A stretch of 64,000 bases of DNA, from assembly GCF_014896945.1 (NCBI RefSeq), contig NZ_CP054719.1, positions 419,153 through 483,152 on the forward strand, given 5' to 3'. The notes under the pieces were generated by a model that was given only the letters and a program-made list of their open reading frames with translations, was not told the origin of the DNA and did no database searches. The position numbers were made by a program, and so were the translations under genes. Below, piece after piece: positions 62,324-64,000 of this stretch. The DNA comes from Candidatus Bodocaedibacter vickermanii. Lineage in GTDB: Bacteria; Pseudomonadota; Alphaproteobacteria; UBA6184. Every line of letters begins with the position of its first letter. Positions within the stretch are counted from its first letter, which is position 1.

Positions 62324-62872
62324 ATGAAATTATATTCCGGACAACTATCGTATCTTCTGCTGATATGTTCGGTGTTTTTAATCGGTTGCGAAGAACCCGA
62401 TATCGAAGATCGCGTTGACTTTTGCCGCGGTCGCAATGATGCTTACTTTGTGGGAGGCACCTGGGCGCAATATAGTATCTATGGTAAAACGTACACTCCA
62501 CAAAAGTGCTATTATTATGATCAAATCGGAACGTCATCCTGGTATGGCGCAGATTTTCATGGAAAGAAAACAGCATCCGGTCAGACTTATAATCAACACA
62601 AGTTAACAGCAGCCCATAGAACCCTGCCGATCCCTTCCCTTATTAAGGTGACTAACCTAAAAAACAAAAAAACAGTGGTTGTGTTAGTGACGGATAGAGG
62701 CCCTTATGTTCCTGGGAAATCCACACGTATTCTAGACTTATCCCGAGCCGCTTTCTTAAAAATAGCCACCGACCCCGGTGAAGGCGTGTTGCAAGTTCGA
62801 GTTCAAGTGCTTGAAGATGAAACGTTACAACTGATCAAAAAGATGAATCCAAAAATGTCATCAGGTCGCTAG
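62324..62872 (+). CDS. rlpA: RlpA-like lipoprotein (septal lytic transglycosylase family)
   Basis: 182 residues. Type II signal peptide MKLYSGQLSYLLLICSVFLIGC gives a lipobox LIGC; in-frame starts further upstream are possible but would lengthen the signal. DPBB domain: GTSSWYGADFHGKKTASGQTYN, LTAAHRTLPIPS, the catalytic-type VLVTDRGPYVPG and RILDLSRAAFLKI. RlpA cuts denuded glycan strands at the septum. The C-terminal SPOR domain of longer members is missing. Its stop is directly followed by hairpin modules. Confidence 0.88.
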   Translation: MKLYSGQLSYLLLICSVFLIGCEEPDIEDRVDFCRGRNDAYFVGGTWAQYSIYGKTYTPQKCYYYDQIGTSSWYGADFHGKKTASGQTYNQHKLTAAHRTLPIPSLIKVTNLKNKKTVVVLVTDRGPYVPGKSTRILDLSRAAFLKIATDPGEGVLQVRVQVLEDETLQLIKKMNPKMSSGR

Positions 62873-63090
62873 CAGCGTGACGCCAACCTGCGGTTGGATC
62901 CATTAGGTTAGGTTGAGTGTGATTGGACACGGCAACGTGCCGTTGCACCAGGGATGATCCCTGGTGCAACGGCACGTTGGATCTTGTGTAATTTGAGATG
63001 TGTAATAAAATACAATGTGAGGAGATGCTGCAGCACATGAGATTTAGATTGAGTGTGGTTTGAGGTATGGCAACGTGACGTTGCATCCGT
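62873..63090. repeat. Family A modules after rlpA
   Basis: CCAACC-TGC-GGTTGG, GGTTGAGTGTGATTGGACACGG, GCAACG-TGC-CGTTGC, CCAGGGA-TGA-TCCCTGG, GCAACG-GCA-CGTTG and GCAACG-TGA-CGTTGC in succession. No gene. Confidence 0.8.
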
Positions 63091-63268
63091 TGGGCTGGTT
63101 TTGAACCCACCTTCGGCGCAGGAGGGGTAAGGGTGAAAAATGAATTTGAGATATTTTTGTGAAGAGTGTGTTTTAGTTCCTTGTTTGATCGATGCGCCGC
63201 AGAATGTCAATTCAAGGCGCTACGATCCGTTGTTAAAGTGTTTAAGTTATTTAGTTTGTTGTTTAAAA

Positions 63269-63453
63269 CCGAGTGAATCCCCAGTAACCCGCACGTGCAA
63301 AAAGAACCCCATTTCTTACACGAATGGGGAAAGGCGGACTTTAGTACAATATACAAAGTCGGTGTTTTACGAGCCCGTCGGCTCTAGGGGTTGTTTACAG
63401 GGCTGTGTCTACTGATCGGGTAGTTGAGCGCCTGTACTGGGGATTCGATTCGG
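63269..63453. ncRNA. Candidate structured RNA element (family S), copy 3
   Basis: Third copy, opposite orientation on this strand. Closing helix CCGAGTGAATCCCCAGTA with TACTGGGGATTC-G-ATTCGG (one bulged base), then hairpins CCCCATT...AATGGGG, GACTTTAG...CAAAGTC, GAGCCCGTCGGCTC, ACAGGGCTGT and CTACTGATCGGGTAG. Next to it is CGTCTTTGA-GTGG-TTCAAAGACG-type hairpin and the terminator. Confidence 0.5.
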
Positions 63454-63494
63454 CATGTCTTTGAGTGGTTCAAAGACGTAGAACGAAAAAAGGC

Positions 63495-63521
63495 TACCCA
63501 GGTTTTTGGGTAGCCTCTTCG
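63495..63521. terminator. Terminator-like hairpin of family S, copy 3
   Basis: AGGCTACCC-AGGTTTTT-GGGTAGCCT, preceded by an A run (T run on the minus strand). Lies between the structured element and its promoter (TTGACT/TATACT on the minus strand at about 63.53-63.57 kb). Confidence 0.75.
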
Positions 63522-63594
63522 CAATTCTACTTATTAGTATACATATAGAATTTGGGAAGTCAATATCTTTTTGAAAGATATTGGTGTTTTTTGT

Positions 63595-63995
63595 AATCCG
63601 TGTTTGTGCAAATCGGATCTAACTTAATGGGTGTAGCGTCACGCTGCCAACGTGCCGTTGGATCCGATAGGCTGTATCGGATGTGTGCTGAGGCAGATTG
63701 TAATTTTTTTCAACCGTATTACCTAATGGATCCAGGGATCATCCCTGATGGATGTATTGTATGAGACCTGCGAGACAATGTGGTGGTTGGTTGCAAAATC
63801 CGTATCAGGTCACACTGGATCTAACTTATGGGGTGCAGTGTCACGCTGCTGGCAGGTTGTCAGGAGCAAACCTGTGCCCACACATAGTGTGAGAAAATCG
63901 TATAGATCCAGCATGACGATTTCGGCTTATAGCGTTGTTTTTATAATCCGTGTCGAAGTATGTCGGATCTATCTATAGGGTCCAGGGATCATCCC
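63595..63995. repeat. Family A repeats at the right edge
   Basis: AATCCGTGTTTGTGCAAATCGG, CAGCG-TCA-CGCTG, CCAACG-TGC-CGTTGG, CCAGGGATCATCCCTG, TCACGCTGCT and a final ATAATCCGTGTCGAAG with CCAGGGATCATCCCTGG. All repeat DNA; no gene. Confidence 0.75.
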
Positions 63996-64000
63996 TGGCG

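Larger units (their letters stand above)
62990..63960 (-). repeat. Right arm of the long inverted repeat (composite family S, copy 3)
   Basis: Reverse of the 53.0-54.0 kb arm with the same landmarks (CAGGAGCAAACCTG, GATTGTAATTTTTTTCAACC, the multi-hairpin element, CCTTCGGCGCAGGAGG, TAATAAAATACAATGTG). Differences between arms are scattered. The segment between the arms is about 9.0 kb. Confidence 0.85.

Noticed and set aside
63140..63415. 91-codon frame that recurs in the three copies of the structured element
   Set aside because: Its shared part (KNPISYTNGERRTL and following) is read from hairpin stems; start regions differ between copies and no ribosome site precedes it. RNA structure explains the conservation better, although a peptide cannot be wholly excluded.

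Overview
The window reads as a chromosome segment of an AT-rich, host-associated alphaproteobacterium, probably of the Holosporales/Rickettsiales type. This is inferred from gene order and content; there is no 16S gene here. Supporting points: ffh-rpsP-rimM-trmD-rplS-infA-maf in alphaproteobacterial order, a DUF2948 gene, GTA-type terminase pieces, dnaK-dnaJ, a K+-independent H+-pyrophosphatase, an unusually large share of small Sec-signal proteins and lipoproteins without recognisable relatives, many recent tandem duplications and pseudogenes, and intergenic DNA crowded with palindromic repeats.

Layout. 0-6.3 kb: end of a BrnQ-type transporter, a prolyl-tRNA editing (YbaK) protein, a class 3 lipase and several secreted proteins, including a tandem paralogue pair. 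6.3-10.7 kb: the minus-strand housekeeping block maf, infA, rplS, trmD, rimM, rpsP, ffh. 11.0-13.4 kb: a yjdM/phnA-like gene and a large terminase divided into an ATPase gene and a nuclease gene by a small ORF and an array of palindromic repeats. 13.4-24.8 kb: a secreted-protein region with several duplicated families, two of them decaying, around dut, ubiE and an enoyl-CoA hydratase. 25.6-29.4 kb: an HU protein, a secreted OTU-type cysteine protease candidate, infC and thrS. 29.5-32.9 kb: a repeat-rich stretch with an IS5-type element (838 bp, TTA duplication) and a 235-bp MITE, both nested in older repeats. 32.9-37.6 kb: dnaJ, dnaK and two novel genes headed by a CIRCE-like (HrcA) operator. 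38.5-41.1 kb: a four-gene bufferin-type RiPP operon (DUF2282 precursor, MNIO/DUF692 enzyme, DUF2063 partner, DoxX). 41.3-46.4 kb: ychF, an HExxH protein with a barrel-like C-terminus, and hppA. 46.7-49.9 kb: an IS1595-type element with an altered catalytic Asp, a DUF2948 gene, tRNA-Thr(UGU) and an MFS transporter. 49.9-52.1 kb: a receptor-type class III nucleotide cyclase. 52.1-64.0 kb: two roughly 0.95-kb repeat arms in opposite orientation flanking fliJ-fliI, two giant almost identical secreted proteins (997 and 1052 residues) and rlpA.

Most unusual items: (1) a roughly 180-nt multi-hairpin element present three times, closed by an 18-bp helix and preceded by a near-consensus promoter and a terminator; (2) short hairpin modules whose stems vary by compensatory changes across dozens of intergenic sites and which supply the stop codon of one gene; (3) the giant tandem pair with constant N-terminus and variable C-terminus between inverted repeats; (4) the bufferin operon in a probable intracellular bacterium; (5) the secreted OTU-like protein, a candidate host-directed effector. 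All comparisons were made by eye; no database search or folding program was run.
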